From positions 1 to 46,022 of the IMG/VR virus record IMGVR_UViG_3300031566_000081: 46,022 bases of DNA. One strand, written 5' to 3'. Positions 12,145-21,490 of this stretch are shown here, one piece after another. The position numbers and the translations under genes are program-made. Under the pieces are notes generated by a model. The model searched no databases. It worked only from the letters and a program-made list of their open reading frames with translations, and was not told the origin of the DNA. Each line of letters begins with the position of its first letter. The stretch's first letter is position 1. Source of the DNA: a virus.

Positions 12145-13998
12145 TTGAACGAAGAAACCATTGTAAAGACCAAAGGGGAAGTACTAAAGGATTTCTTATT
12201 AAAGAAATATAAAATAGGTAAAGACTTCTGGAAGCCATATCAGGAGAACTGGGCGGATATAAAGACCGAATATGTAGGCGTCATTAACGAAGCCAAGGAA
12301 GACTGGCAGGGCAATGTTATCGTCCCCACCTTAAAGAAGGTAGTTCGCAACCTCGTATCACTCTATCTCTCCATGCTCTTATCTAAGGGGGCGGAATCGT
12401 TTGACTTGGGGCCGGGAGAAGAATCAGATAAGAAGAATGCCGAAAACCTGCGTCTTAAAATGGTATATGACCTCAACACTATGGAAGTCGAAAGAAAGAT
12501 GATTCCCATTCTTCAAGATTTTGTCCTTTATGGTTATGCCGTTGGGTATGTCCCCTGGAGACATACCGTAGATAAAATGAGAACAGGTAAGAAAACGGTT
12601 AAGGACGTAGTAACCTTTGACGGGCCAGACTTAGAATGTGCTGACCTACAGAAACTCGTTAGTGACCCCAACTGCAAGGATTTATCTTCATGGAAAATCT
12701 ATGAAAAAGATGATGTTCCGATAACTTACCTCAAACAAAAAGAGAAAGATAAAATTTACTTCAATATTGATGCCCTTAAAGAAAGTATTGGCCTCAATGT
12801 AGACGTGGTAGATACTTTGGAATATCACGGACTTGTCCCCAAAAGATTAATTGAAGGGCAAATTGATGACCCTGACGAACCGAATCCCTTTGACGATGAA
12901 TATGTACAGGCTATTATCGTTCTGGCTCATGAAGATACAGTTATCAGGGCTTGTGCTTATCCCTACTGGTGCAACAATATCTTTGTTCCCTTTGTGAATG
13001 ACCACATGGTAGATGAGATTGTAGGTATGGGAAGCGGAGATGATATCAAGGCACTTGCTCCCATGCTCACCAACCTATATAACAAATTAACAGACCTTGT
13101 AAACATTGTAACTAATCCAGCTTATGAAATGGCTGTAAATCGTTATTTAGGCAGGGCAAAAACTATATTAATGAGACCGGGAAGGGTGTTGCCAGTCAAA
13201 GAACTCGGTACTATAAGAGAGATTAGTACTACCGCTCAAGCCTCGACCATACAGTTAATACCGCAATTAATCTCCATGATTAACGGAATTATAGAAGAAA
13301 TTACTGGTGCAACTCCGCAAATCGTACCCACAGGGGATAAGAAGGATGTTCACGGTACCGCTACGGGATTAGCCATGATGACTGAGAAGTCTATGCAACC
13401 CATCAATACCAAATGTAGATTTTATATCGAACCTGCCTTTAAAAAGGTATTGGGGATTATATACAGGCACAATATACAATATTACAAGAAAGAAAAGGCA
13501 GCCAGAATATTAGGCGAAAAGAAAGCAAATGAATTTAAATTAGATTATCTAAAGAAATCAGATATTATGCTTACGGGCAACCCTGACTTCATTCCTACTG
13601 GCATATCAGGGTTCATGGAGAAGAAAGTAGAGATAAAGAACTTAATTGACTTTGCTACTTTTGGGGCAAAATATACTGTACCTGCTACGGGGAAAGATTT
13701 ATTAGGCAATGATATACCGATAAACAATCCTGATGGTTCGCAGGCTATGAAAACATTTATGAAATTAGAAGTAGTTATTAGGCGTATCGGTGAACTGTTA
13801 AAGATAAAAGATTTAGATGAATTGATACCCGAAGAAGAAAAGAAATCAGTTACTCCTCAAACTAACGCCTCACAACCTCCCCCACAGACTGCCTCTCGGT
13901 CTGGTGAGATGGGACGGAATACCCCTGCTGTCCCATCTGGGGGAAACTACTTGGCACGAGGAATGGGAGGACAAGCACAAGGGGTGAAAGGGGAATAA
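12145..13998 (+). CDS. Portal (head-tail connector) protein, 617 aa
   Basis: Large podovirus-type portal, following terminase and preceding scaffold and capsid as expected. It forms the dodecameric vertex for DNA entry. Visible features: the N-terminal helical wing (FWKPYQENWADIKTEYVGVINEAKEDWQGNVIVP), a MTNLYNKLTDLVNIVTNP-like stem region, GRVLPVKELGTIREI, and a Pro/Gly/Gln-rich C-terminal tail (about 570-617). The start is uncertain. The frame opens only at TTG 12145, with no ribosome binding site in range. A strong one (GGGGGTGAAAGAG) instead serves an ATG at 12135 in another frame that stops after 25 codons. One extra base near 12144 would join them. Confidence 0.85.
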   Translation: MNEETIVKTKGEVLKDFLLKKYKIGKDFWKPYQENWADIKTEYVGVINEAKEDWQGNVIVPTLKKVVRNLVSLYLSMLLSKGAESFDLGPGEESDKKNAENLRLKMVYDLNTMEVERKMIPILQDFVLYGYAVGYVPWRHTVDKMRTGKKTVKDVVTFDGPDLECADLQKLVSDPNCKDLSSWKIYEKDDVPITYLKQKEKDKIYFNIDALKESIGLNVDVVDTLEYHGLVPKRLIEGQIDDPDEPNPFDDEYVQAIIVLAHEDTVIRACAYPYWCNNIFVPFVNDHMVDEIVGMGSGDDIKALAPMLTNLYNKLTDLVNIVTNPAYEMAVNRYLGRAKTILMRPGRVLPVKELGTIREISTTAQASTIQLIPQLISMINGIIEEITGATPQIVPTGDKKDVHGTATGLAMMTEKSMQPINTKCRFYIEPAFKKVLGIIYRHNIQYYKKEKAARILGEKKANEFKLDYLKKSDIMLTGNPDFIPTGISGFMEKKVEIKNLIDFATFGAKYTVPATGKDLLGNDIPINNPDGSQAMKTFMKLEVVIRRIGELLKIKDLDELIPEEEKKSVTPQTNASQPPPQTASRSGEMGRNTPAVPSGGNYLARGMGGQAQGVKGE

Positions 13999-14310
13999 AT
14001 GACTGAAAAAGAATTAACCGATGAAGAAACCGAACTCGGTTTATCAGCACAAGAAGCCCATAACTTAATCGAACTTTGCAATACTAACGGCTGGAAGTTA
14101 CTCCGAGAGAAGTATTTTGATGTCAGGCTGAAAGAGTGCAGAGAATATCTATGCGATATCAAAAATACTGATATGGCATTGATACAGGCTAAAAGGCTAA
14201 TGGTTGACTTTATAGAAACGATGCTAAACGAGATAGAAATGCAAGTCAAGATTGGCTTGGAAGACGAGGAAGAGCTGATTAAGAGGAAGGAAAAGAAAAA
14301 GAAAAAATAA
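13999..14310 (+). CDS. Hypothetical protein, 103 aa
   Basis: Starts right after the portal stop (TAAATGA) with AAAGGGGAATAA upstream. Strongly charged and helical: an acidic N-terminus (EKELTDEETELG), a helical middle with two Cys, and a C-terminal run of Lys (KRKEKKKKK). The genomic slot between portal and scaffold often holds a small capsid-assembly or packaging accessory. No family recognised. Confidence 0.65.
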   Translation: MTEKELTDEETELGLSAQEAHNLIELCNTNGWKLLREKYFDVRLKECREYLCDIKNTDMALIQAKRLMVDFIETMLNEIEMQVKIGLEDEEELIKRKEKKKKK

Positions 14311-14320
14311 GGGGGGGAAT

Positions 14321-14581
14321 ATGAAAGTTATATATAGTGTAGAACATGGTGATGGATATACTTATTATCCTTTGATTAGTATTGAAGAATATTGTTGTAA
14401 GGAAATGGAGAGAGAATTTTCAGGAGAATATGCAAGAGAAATAGAATATTGTAGTTGTGAAGAAAAACCAGGTTTATATATTATGAACCATGATTGTGAA
14501 GAAGGTAACACAGCTTCATATTATCTTAAATATTGTCCTGATTGTGGTGAGAAAATAGAATATATAGAAGAAAAAGCATAG
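14321..14581 (+). CDS. Zinc-ribbon mini-protein, 86 aa
   Basis: Preceded by AAGGGGGGGAAT. Contains YCCKEMERE, YCSCEEKPG, NHDCEEG and a C-terminal KYCPDCGEKI, eight Cys in all. The N-terminal CCKxM plus C-terminal CPxCGxK layout matches the 77-aa early protein at 5543, so a paralogue of an early gene sits in the middle of the late structural block. Its base composition is also more AT-rich than the flanking portal and scaffold genes. Function unknown. Confidence 0.65.
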   Translation: MKVIYSVEHGDGYTYYPLISIEEYCCKEMEREFSGEYAREIEYCSCEEKPGLYIMNHDCEEGNTASYYLKYCPDCGEKIEYIEEKA

Positions 14582-14621
14582 AGAGGACATAGGGGAATAT
14601 TAAGAGAAGGAGTTTATATTC

Positions 14622-15647
14622 ATGGCAAAAGATGACAACAACCCTAAAACCGCCTCGCAAGAACAAGCGGACAATACGGCTGTCACTCAGGAACCGGTAG
14701 ATAAAAACGCCCCGATTTCGTTAGAAGAAGCTCAACAGGTTTTAGAAGCAGAAGAAGGTAATATCGAAGCTGAAATTGAGAAACTTAAAGGAAGCAAGGA
14801 CACAGAGATTGCACCTGACCTGAAGGAACTAAAGGAAAAGCAGGTCAAAGCTAAACAGGAGATCAAACGGAAGAAAGAAGAAATAGTAGAGACGAAAGAA
14901 GAAACACCCACAGATGTTACACCGAGTAAATTTACAGGTAAGTCAGAAGAAGAAAGGCTCAAGATATATCTTGACATGGAAAAAGGATATACCACAATGA
15001 GCCAAAAGCAGAAGGAACTGGAACAGAAGGTTAAGGAATTAGAAGTAATTAATGCCAAGATAGATGAATACGAAAAGTCTGCGGTAGTTAAAGACCAGCA
15101 GACCATTAAATCTAACCTGCCACTCTATCCCCCTGACGAACTGTATTACGATGACCCTATCAAGTATAACAAACAGGTTAAAGCCTATAACGATGCAGTA
15201 TTAAAAGCCGCCATTGATCCGCTATACGGACAAAACTACGGTTACGAAAAGACAAAAGTTATAGATGCCTTAAAAGAAAAGACTAAAGATAGAGTTATCC
15301 CTTACTCCGAAATAGAAGCCGAAGTAGAAGCACACTTGAAGAAGAATCCCGAACTGTTTGACATTCATAAATTAAAAGCAAGAGAAGTGGTCTATGGTGA
15401 AATTGTAGCCGAAAGATTGCCTGACAAGGTAGAAGATATTAAAAAGAAAGCTGTTGAGGAAGCAAGGAAAGAGTTGAAGGAAGAAGAAGAAGATTTGAGC
15501 AGCGCTCAGATTATGTCTTCCGATATTACAACTTTAAAGAGAGCGAGTAAGCCGGTTGATTTTGCGGAACAACTTGAAACAGAAGATAATCCTAAAAAAG
15601 TTATTGAAGGGATAAAAAAGAAATACAAAATCAATTATGATTTCTAA
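14622..15647 (+). CDS. Putative scaffolding protein, 341 aa
   Basis: Highly charged, Glu/Lys-rich and nearly without aromatic residues in its first 140 residues, with long coiled coils (KELKEKQVKAKQEIKRKKEEIVETKEE; MSQKQKELEQKVKELEVINAKIDEY). It lies directly upstream of the capsid gene. These are the usual marks of an internal scaffold, which is removed after procapsid assembly. The C-terminal part is also charged and ends KKKYKINYDF, where scaffolds normally bind the capsid protein. Assignment is by composition and position. Confidence 0.8.
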   Translation: MAKDDNNPKTASQEQADNTAVTQEPVDKNAPISLEEAQQVLEAEEGNIEAEIEKLKGSKDTEIAPDLKELKEKQVKAKQEIKRKKEEIVETKEETPTDVTPSKFTGKSEEERLKIYLDMEKGYTTMSQKQKELEQKVKELEVINAKIDEYEKSAVVKDQQTIKSNLPLYPPDELYYDDPIKYNKQVKAYNDAVLKAAIDPLYGQNYGYEKTKVIDALKEKTKDRVIPYSEIEAEVEAHLKKNPELFDIHKLKAREVVYGEIVAERLPDKVEDIKKKAVEEARKELKEEEEDLSSAQIMSSDITTLKRASKPVDFAEQLETEDNPKKVIEGIKKKYKINYDF

Positions 15648-15699
15648 AAGATAAACTGGCATTCTAAGGGGAATATAAAAACTTAGGATGTGAATTATA

Positions 15700-16938
15700 A
15701 TGACTATCGCAAATTATGTAGATGATACAACTTATATCCAAACGGGAAGGTCTACTGGAATTGGTTCTGGAACTGCCGCTAAAGATATAAAAACTCTCTA
15801 TAAAGCAACATATTTGTTAAATAGAGAACCGGAACTGGTATTCCAGCAATTTGCCCAAAAACAAGCAAATATGGATATACCTTTAAGTAAAGGTGATAAT
15901 GTTGAGTTTACTCGGTATGCACCATTAACAACCAGTGCAACTTATAATCTACTCACAGAAGGAACTACCCCCAATCCAGAACAATACTTTCCTCAGACCG
16001 TTAATGCCGTTCTTGATGAATACGGTAACTATGTCAAACCATCTTCAAGGTTATGGCTTACTGCCTTTGACCCAAAATTAGGCGGTTTAGCAAGATTACT
16101 CGGTGTTCAATCGGGTAAACAGTTAGACCTTAAAATACAGAATTGTATTGCACAGGGATTTATGGGTATACGAGCAGATGGTAGTACTACTTATCAAGGT
16201 CAAGTAGTTTGTGTTACGTCTGGAAGTAGTGTTACCAATGTTAAAGTAACTGGGATGCCCTCTGGTATTGCAGCTGATACAACAAATTCTTCTGGTGTTA
16301 TTGTATTTATCAGTGGTAGAAATGAAGGAATTTCCAGAACTTATGTTGGAGTAGATGCTGATGAAATAACTGTAGCTACATTACCATATACTCCCCTTGA
16401 TGGTGAACTTGCAAGAATTTGCGATACCGAAGGGTTGACTACTGGTGATAAGATTACTGCTGCATTAATTAAGAAGGCGGTTGCTTGGTTGGAATCTCAG
16501 GAAACACCTTTATTCCCTGATGGTTACTATCACGGAGTTATTCCTGCTGGTGCGATGAAGTATGACTTTATGAACGATACTGAATATATTAACTTAAAGC
16601 ATCATGCTGCCCCTAAAGACCTTTACAGGAATTTGGTTGGCGAATTTTGTAATGTTCGTTTCCATAAAGATACTCACCCTTACAAGCATACTGCTGGAGT
16701 GATAGGAACTTATGTTGCAAGTGCTGCTCCTCAGATGGTTTCTATATTTGGTAGTGATGCTTTCGGTAATATCAAGTTAGCAGGCAAAGACCAAGAATTT
16801 GAAGTTTGTCCACCTGAATATTCCACCACTAACCCGTTGAAAATGTGGGGAACTATGTCTTGGAAGAATATGTTTTGCCCTCTCGTACTAAATGGTGCGT
16901 GGGGAGTAAATATATTCGCTGTGCCGACTGCTCTATAA
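15700..16938 (+). CDS. Major capsid protein (N4-gp56 / SU10-like HK97 fold), 412 aa
   Basis: Recognisable as the N4-gp56 family of major capsid proteins. Marks are the opening with a flexible arm, LYKATYLLNREPELVFQQFAQKQANMDIPLSKGDNVEFTRYAPL (E-loop-like), then the spine helix region GLARLLGVQSGKQLDLKIQNCIAQG, then YHGVIPAGAMKYDFM and the C-terminal VVLNGAWGVNIF-like strand. The length is typical. A GGATGTGA ribosome binding site precedes the ATG. A stem-loop follows the gene. Confidence 0.9.
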   Translation: MTIANYVDDTTYIQTGRSTGIGSGTAAKDIKTLYKATYLLNREPELVFQQFAQKQANMDIPLSKGDNVEFTRYAPLTTSATYNLLTEGTTPNPEQYFPQTVNAVLDEYGNYVKPSSRLWLTAFDPKLGGLARLLGVQSGKQLDLKIQNCIAQGFMGIRADGSTTYQGQVVCVTSGSSVTNVKVTGMPSGIAADTTNSSGVIVFISGRNEGISRTYVGVDADEITVATLPYTPLDGELARICDTEGLTTGDKITAALIKKAVAWLESQETPLFPDGYYHGVIPAGAMKYDFMNDTEYINLKHHAAPKDLYRNLVGEFCNVRFHKDTHPYKHTAGVIGTYVASAAPQMVSIFGSDAFGNIKLAGKDQEFEVCPPEYSTTNPLKMWGTMSWKNMFCPLVLNGAWGVNIFAVPTAL

Positions 16939-16962
16939 AATAACAGATTAACTCAATAGGAA

Positions 16963-16989
16963 GCAGGTGGGACGATAACTCCCGCCTGC
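16963..16989 (+). terminator. Stem-loop after the capsid gene
   Basis: GCAGGTGGGA and TCCCGCCTGC form a 10-bp stem with one G-T pair around a 7-base loop, 24 bases after the capsid stop. It is followed by A-rich, not T-rich, sequence, so it is more likely to stabilise the abundant capsid mRNA than to terminate fully. Confidence 0.5.
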
Positions 16990-17016
16990 GTAAAATAAAA
17001 AAAGGATGTGATTTTA

Positions 17017-19125
17017 ATGTCTGAGACAATTAAGAAACATATAGGAGAGGGCTTTGGTAAAGGGGAATTATACGCAGCTTTAGCCTATGATGCAGGTGAT
17101 GCCTTCGGTGGAATGAAGATTAAGAATGTAATGTTTAACGAAACTGGAAAGGCATACTTTTATGATAGTGGTATGTATATCGGTGCAAGTGCCGATGGGG
17201 CGCTGGTTATAGCGTCAGATACCTCAATCACTTTAGAAGCACCAACGGTCAATGTATCGGTTACGGCATCTTCGGATTTTACAGACCCTGTAACCATTAC
17301 TTATAATTGCGTAGCTGCAGCTGTATCGGATTTAACAATTACAAGTGTTAGTTCTGATGCAACTGGTGGGTCAACAGTTATAAAACCATTATATGTAAAT
17401 GCAACTATGAGTGGTAGTGGTGGATTGGGTAGGGCAATAGAAGGAAAACTATTAGTTAGCGGAAAATTAGGTACTTATGGTAATGCCATAAAAGGATATA
17501 TCGACTTCACTGGTGGTAGTGGAACTTCGGGATTGGCTTCTGCGATTTGTGCTGAAATGAAAATGTCAGCAGGTGCTACATTAGGAACTTTCGGAGTATT
17601 AGAACTTGAATTAGTATGCCCTGGAAGTTGGACTGCTGGACAGGGAACTGGCACTAACTCTATATCGTTGATTTATGCACAGACAAGTGGGGCAACAGCA
17701 AGTCAATTTGATAGCTATGGATATCTTTTTAATCTTCAAGGTCTTACTGCTGGCTCAACTAAATTACTCTACAATAATACTCTAAAATGTGTCATAGGTT
17801 CTACTGCTTGGTATTTACCATTATCAAGTGCTCAAGGTTCATATACTACTGCCTATCCAATAGTATGTAGTAATGCTACAGCTTCGACAAGCACAACTAC
17901 TGGTGCTGTCATAATAACTGGCGGGCTTGGTGTAGCTGGGGCTACCTTCCTTTCGACATTAAATGTAGGTAGTTTCTTTGATATGGGTACAATGGATGTC
18001 GGGATAGCAGTAACAAGTGATGACCCATTTGCAATGGAAGTACATACCGAACCTTTAACTACATTAGTTGCTGGCGATACTGGTTTATCTTGCGGAATAC
18101 GTTCAAGATATCATATTACCGTTGCTCAGGCCAATCAGATATCAATATGTGCCATAGATGCTCGATTAAGAGTTAAACATGCTTTAGCCGATGGAGTACA
18201 CTGTGGTATTAACGCAGGTATAGAGGCTTCTACTGCTACTGCGGACTTCACTGGAACTGCAACAACTCAAAGATGTGCAGGACATTTCTACTTGGACTTT
18301 GATGAACTTGGTTCATTAGCTGGTGACGGTTGGTTAACTGGTATTACTATTGACTCAAGCGTTCATGCCAGTCTTAGTGTAGCTGCTGTTACATTTGCAG
18401 CTTTAAGGATAAAGAAGTCTTCTGGTAAACTCAACTGGGAATATGGAGCTTATATAGATGATTGTGATGTTGGTATTTATATGGAACCATCTGGAATGAC
18501 CCATGCACTTCTTATAGGTGCACCATCAACTTCATCTGGAAGTGGTCATCCAATAGGAACTGCTTATAGTGCAACAGGAGCTCCAGTCGGCATTTACTTT
18601 GATGATGCTGGAGTTGCTATAACCAGTTGGGGAGAAGGATTTACTGTAGGAACAGTATATACTGCGGCCTCAACAGCACAAGGTCAAACAGGAATGCCAT
18701 ATACAGCATTTTTCTACAACGATGTACGTGCAGCTTTTAATGGAGCAGCAAGTTGTGGTTGGAGTACTGCGATGACATCATTCTGTATGACAGGAGCACT
18801 TGCAGGATTTGATAATGTTGGAGTTAGTTCGTTACATACTTCGGTTGACCTTAATGCAACTTCTTCTCTTTCAGAAGAGACAACTTTATCTTGTATATCA
18901 TTTGGTGGTAACTGGATAGCTGGTACATATGATGCAAGTACAGATGGATTGATAGTTCCATTAAATGTCAGACCTACCAACCAAAATTGGAGTGCTTTCC
19001 TACATTTACCAGCTTCTGCCAATGGTTGTTATGAAGCATATGCTGGCGAAGGAACAGGAGCTTATAGTATTAAAGTTTATGTTGGCAGTACTGCAACTTG
19101 GATTCACACTTATAATCAAGCATAA
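17017..19125 (+). CDS. Putative head fibre / decoration protein, 702 aa
   Basis: A long Gly/Ser/Thr/Ala-rich protein of beta character lying just after the capsid gene. It has the TASTSTTTGAVIITGGLGVAG motif common in phage fibre and decoration proteins. The first 80 residues (KKHIGEGFGKGELYAALAYDAGDAFGG) are probably the virion-anchoring part. The long repetitive body, with several SGxGTSG turns, is consistent with a trimeric beta-fibre. There are few charged residues after position 80. I take ATG 17017 behind AAAGGATGTGATTTTA. It could instead be a tail-side fibre, but its position favours the capsid. Confidence 0.65.
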   Translation: MSETIKKHIGEGFGKGELYAALAYDAGDAFGGMKIKNVMFNETGKAYFYDSGMYIGASADGALVIASDTSITLEAPTVNVSVTASSDFTDPVTITYNCVAAAVSDLTITSVSSDATGGSTVIKPLYVNATMSGSGGLGRAIEGKLLVSGKLGTYGNAIKGYIDFTGGSGTSGLASAICAEMKMSAGATLGTFGVLELELVCPGSWTAGQGTGTNSISLIYAQTSGATASQFDSYGYLFNLQGLTAGSTKLLYNNTLKCVIGSTAWYLPLSSAQGSYTTAYPIVCSNATASTSTTTGAVIITGGLGVAGATFLSTLNVGSFFDMGTMDVGIAVTSDDPFAMEVHTEPLTTLVAGDTGLSCGIRSRYHITVAQANQISICAIDARLRVKHALADGVHCGINAGIEASTATADFTGTATTQRCAGHFYLDFDELGSLAGDGWLTGITIDSSVHASLSVAAVTFAALRIKKSSGKLNWEYGAYIDDCDVGIYMEPSGMTHALLIGAPSTSSGSGHPIGTAYSATGAPVGIYFDDAGVAITSWGEGFTVGTVYTAASTAQGQTGMPYTAFFYNDVRAAFNGAASCGWSTAMTSFCMTGALAGFDNVGVSSLHTSVDLNATSSLSEETTLSCISFGGNWIAGTYDASTDGLIVPLNVRPTNQNWSAFLHLPASANGCYEAYAGEGTGAYSIKVYVGSTATWIHTYNQA

Positions 19126-19141
19126 ATAATTAAAAATCTTC

Positions 19142-19166
19142 GCCGGGTGGTATAGATAAACCCGGC
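19142..19166 (+). terminator. Stem-loop after the head fibre gene
   Basis: GCCGGGT and ACCCGGC (7 bp, perfect) enclose an 11-base loop, 16 bases after the stop. No T-run follows. It has the same style as the hairpins at 2270 and 16963, so it is probably an mRNA-end or partial termination signal. Confidence 0.45.
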
Positions 19167-19190
19167 AATCTATAAGAAAGGAGGAATAAC

Positions 19191-19595
19191 ATGAAAATTA
19201 CTCTTAACGAAGTAAGGGCAATGACAGCAGGTCTTGACGTGATTTTAGCAAAGGAAATACCTGTTAAACCTGCTTACTGGCTGGCTCGGTTTTTAGACAA
19301 AATTCGTTCTGAAATGGACGCAATGGAAAAAGCAAGAATAAAACTGGTTGAGAAATTAGCCAAGAAAGACAAGGACGGTAAGCCGTTAATGAAGAAAGAT
19401 AAAGACGGAAAGCAACTTGACCCGCCACAATATGACCTGACTGATGAGAATATGGAAAAGTTTGGAAAAGAATTTGCCGAGTTAAACGAAGAAAAAATAG
19501 AGATTGACTTCAAGCCGATTAAGTTAGAGCAGTTAGGCGATATCAATTTAAAGCCGATTGTTTTAGTCCAATTAGGCAAGTTAATAGAAGAATAA
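19191..19595 (+). CDS. Hypothetical protein, 134 aa
   Basis: AAAGGAGGAATAAC precedes the ATG. A helical first half, then two DKDGKPL/DKDGKQL motifs (KKDKDGKPLMKKDKDGKQLD), then a regular segment FKPIKLEQLGDINLKPIVLVQLGKL with a repeated KPIxLxQLG unit. The duplicated motifs suggest internal repeats. It may be a minor structural or assembly protein; no family recognised. Confidence 0.6.
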   Translation: MKITLNEVRAMTAGLDVILAKEIPVKPAYWLARFLDKIRSEMDAMEKARIKLVEKLAKKDKDGKPLMKKDKDGKQLDPPQYDLTDENMEKFGKEFAELNEEKIEIDFKPIKLEQLGDINLKPIVLVQLGKLIEE

Positions 19596-19613
19596 AAAAT
19601 CAAGGAGGGGAGT

Positions 19614-19814
19614 ATGAATAAGAAAAAAGCTACTTGTGCAGATATTAAGAAGATTGTGAAGGTATTAAAAGAACACGAAATAAAGCCTGACAAGGATGGA
19701 CTAATCACGATAGAATATCCCATTAATACCAGTGACCGATTTTATATTATAGATGGGAAATCACCCTTCTACCGTGACAGTGTAGGAACGGAGGAGTTAG
19801 ATGAAGCCAATTGA
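19614..19814 (+). CDS. Hypothetical protein, 66 aa
   Basis: Preceded by AAGGAGGGGAGT. It starts basic (MNKKKATCADIKKIVKVLKEH), and a later segment PINTSDRFYIIDGKSPFYRDS looks beta-rich. Its stop overlaps the next gene by 14 bases, so it is coupled to the HEILH protein. No family recognised. Confidence 0.6.
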   Translation: MNKKKATCADIKKIVKVLKEHEIKPDKDGLITIEYPINTSDRFYIIDGKSPFYRDSVGTEELDEAN

Positions 19815-20121
19815 AATAGGGGGATTTAATTTTAAGGTAATTTACCCTTACATATTTACAGAACGCTATGATTTATGTGCCCAGATAGATAGGACTTACG
19901 AAGAAATGAGAATAGCGAGGAAAGATGAGAATGGTAGCCCATTTTGCCAACATAAATTAGAAGAATCTATAATACATGAAATCCTGCATGGAATTGATTT
20001 TATATACAATAACGATTCGCTTACCGAAAAACAGGTAGAGTGTTTATCTATGGGTTTACATCAGGTACTACAAAAAAATAATATATATGAGATATTTGAG
20101 AATTTAAAGAAGGAGGGCTAA
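19801..20121 (+). CDS. Small HEXXH metalloprotease-like protein, 106 aa
   Basis: Residues 54-68 read EESIIHEILHGIDFI, a zincin-type HEXXH (H59, E60, H63) in a helix, with a downstream Glu in KQVECLSMGLHQVL that could be a third ligand. Phages commonly carry short proteins of this layout in the head-tail gene block, and they are often left as hypothetical. A zinc-peptidase activity is inferred, for example in prohead maturation or host protein cleavage. At 106 residues it is below the size of typical ImmA/IrrE proteins. Confidence 0.6.
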   Translation: MKPIEIGGFNFKVIYPYIFTERYDLCAQIDRTYEEMRIARKDENGSPFCQHKLEESIIHEILHGIDFIYNNDSLTEKQVECLSMGLHQVLQKNNIYEIFENLKKEG

Positions 20122-20123
20122 CC

Positions 20124-20276
20124 ATGCCTTTAAGAAGCGAGGCACAATTAAGAAAATTCGGGGCGATGTTAAATCGTGGTGAGATTAGTAAAGCAACCTT
20201 CGATAAATGGGTGAAGCACACTCCGAACATAAAGAAATTGCCTGAAAAAGTAAAAAAGAATAAAAAGAAAAAATAA
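20124..20276 (+). CDS. Small basic protein, 50 aa
   Basis: AAGGAGGGCTAACC precedes the ATG, which lies two bases after the upstream stop. Begins MPLRSEAQLRKFGAMLNRGEISKATFDKW and ends in a Lys-rich tail (KKNKKKK). The layout recalls short phage proteins of the 'MPxxSxAQxRxM' type of unknown function that sit near head genes. Confidence 0.6.
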   Translation: MPLRSEAQLRKFGAMLNRGEISKATFDKWVKHTPNIKKLPEKVKKNKKKK

Positions 20277-20298
20277 ACGAAAGGGGGAATAATCAATT

Positions 20299-20463
20299 AT
20301 GAGTATGATCATATCTCAAGAGTATATGGAGACTTATGTCATTAAACCGATGGCGAAACGGATTGCTGATTTAGAGACGAAGATAGATTTGGTATCATTT
20401 AATACTAAATTCCTTATCGAGCAATTCGATAAAGTCATTAAAAATATAAAGAAGGTGAAATAA
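20299..20463 (+). CDS. Hypothetical coiled-coil peptide, 54 aa
   Basis: ATG 20299 follows AAGGGGGAATAATCA. Helical throughout (YVIKPMAKRIADLETKIDLVSFNTKFLIEQFDKVIKN), probably a small coiled coil. The stop is three bases before the next start. No family recognised. Confidence 0.55.
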   Translation: MSMIISQEYMETYVIKPMAKRIADLETKIDLVSFNTKFLIEQFDKVIKNIKKVK

Positions 20464-20466
20464 ATT

Positions 20467-20769
20467 ATGAAATCAAGCGGATTATTGGTAGCGAGTGCCA
20501 TAGTTTTTACTGGACATTGTCGTTTAAGGGGTGTATCTTTCAGTGCAACCACTGGCAAAACACCCACAATAACGATATATGATGCTCTTTCAGCTACGGG
20601 AACAGTAATGGCTTATGGAGTAGCATCAATGGTAACAACGGTTTCGGCAACTAATTTTGTTATTAAATTTTCCAAAGAGGATAATTTAGATTGTGCAACT
20701 GGTCTTTATGCCTCTTTCTCAGTAGATACAACAGATGGAAAATGTATTGTATATTACGATATATTATAA
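20467..20769 (+). CDS. Hypothetical beta-rich structural protein, 100 aa
   Basis: Rich in Thr, Ser, Val and Ala with alternating hydrophobic residues (GHCRLRGVSFSATTGKTPTITIYDALSATG...VSATNFVIKFSKEDNL). This resembles the small all-beta virion or decoration proteins of many phages. GAAGGTGAAATAAATT precedes the ATG. Assignment by character and position only. Confidence 0.6.
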   Translation: MKSSGLLVASAIVFTGHCRLRGVSFSATTGKTPTITIYDALSATGTVMAYGVASMVTTVSATNFVIKFSKEDNLDCATGLYASFSVDTTDGKCIVYYDIL

Positions 20770-20782
20770 GGATGTGAAATAG

Positions 20783-21481
20783 ATGGCAGACACTTTATTA
20801 TCTACGTTAGCAAAGATTAATACTGATGTAAGGTCATTGCTTAATGAATTGACTGAGGGATTCTGGTTAGATACAGAAATAACTAACTGGAGTAATGAGG
20901 CACAGGAAGAAATAGGACACGAAACCTTTTGCCTGCGGACATGGAAAACCTATACTATTTTAGCCGACGATATCTTTGATGAACGAGAATTAAGAATGGA
21001 TGATGATTTTATTGCCATAGACGAGGGCGTGGTCTATTACAATGATGTTGCCTTAAAACCAACTACGCAAGCAAGACTTGCCCTTGCTGATAATAAATGG
21101 AGAGACGAGACTGGTACTCCTGCCCGTTATTATGTCAGGGGTGATATGCTCGGTTTTGACCGCAAAATATCCGCAGGTGATACAGTTAAATTCTATCAGA
21201 TTGAAAGAGCCATTGCTATGACTTCGGGTGGGACGATTGTGCCTTTTAACGGGGACTATCGCTTAATCAACTTTAGAAAGCTAATCAGGGATTATGTAGT
21301 TTCGATGTGCTGGGAGAAAAAAGGGGAAAGTGATAGAAGTGATAAGTTTTGGCAGAAATATCAGATTGGCTTACAAAGAATGAAAGAACTTTTAAACATT
21401 GATATGGACAATTCCTATAATATTATCATGGAAGATCACCCTGCACGGTTCTATCGTAGGAAAAGATTTCCCGATTGGTAA
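20783..21481 (+). CDS. Tail adaptor / head-tail connector (SU10-adaptor or T7 gp11 type), 232 aa
   Basis: The opening LLSTLAKINTDVRSLLNELTEGFWLDTEITNWSNEAQEEIG, followed by DIFDERELRMDDDFIAIDEGVVYYN and a YQIERA...FNGDYRLINFRKLIRDYVVSMCWEKKG segment, is the pattern of the phage adaptor family that joins portal to tail nozzle in podoviruses. The position right before the nozzle-like protein supports this. AAGGATGTGAAATAG precedes the ATG. Confidence 0.8.
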   Translation: MADTLLSTLAKINTDVRSLLNELTEGFWLDTEITNWSNEAQEEIGHETFCLRTWKTYTILADDIFDERELRMDDDFIAIDEGVVYYNDVALKPTTQARLALADNKWRDETGTPARYYVRGDMLGFDRKISAGDTVKFYQIERAIAMTSGGTIVPFNGDYRLINFRKLIRDYVVSMCWEKKGESDRSDKFWQKYQIGLQRMKELLNIDMDNSYNIIMEDHPARFYRRKRFPDW

Positions 21482-21490
21482 GGTGATTAA

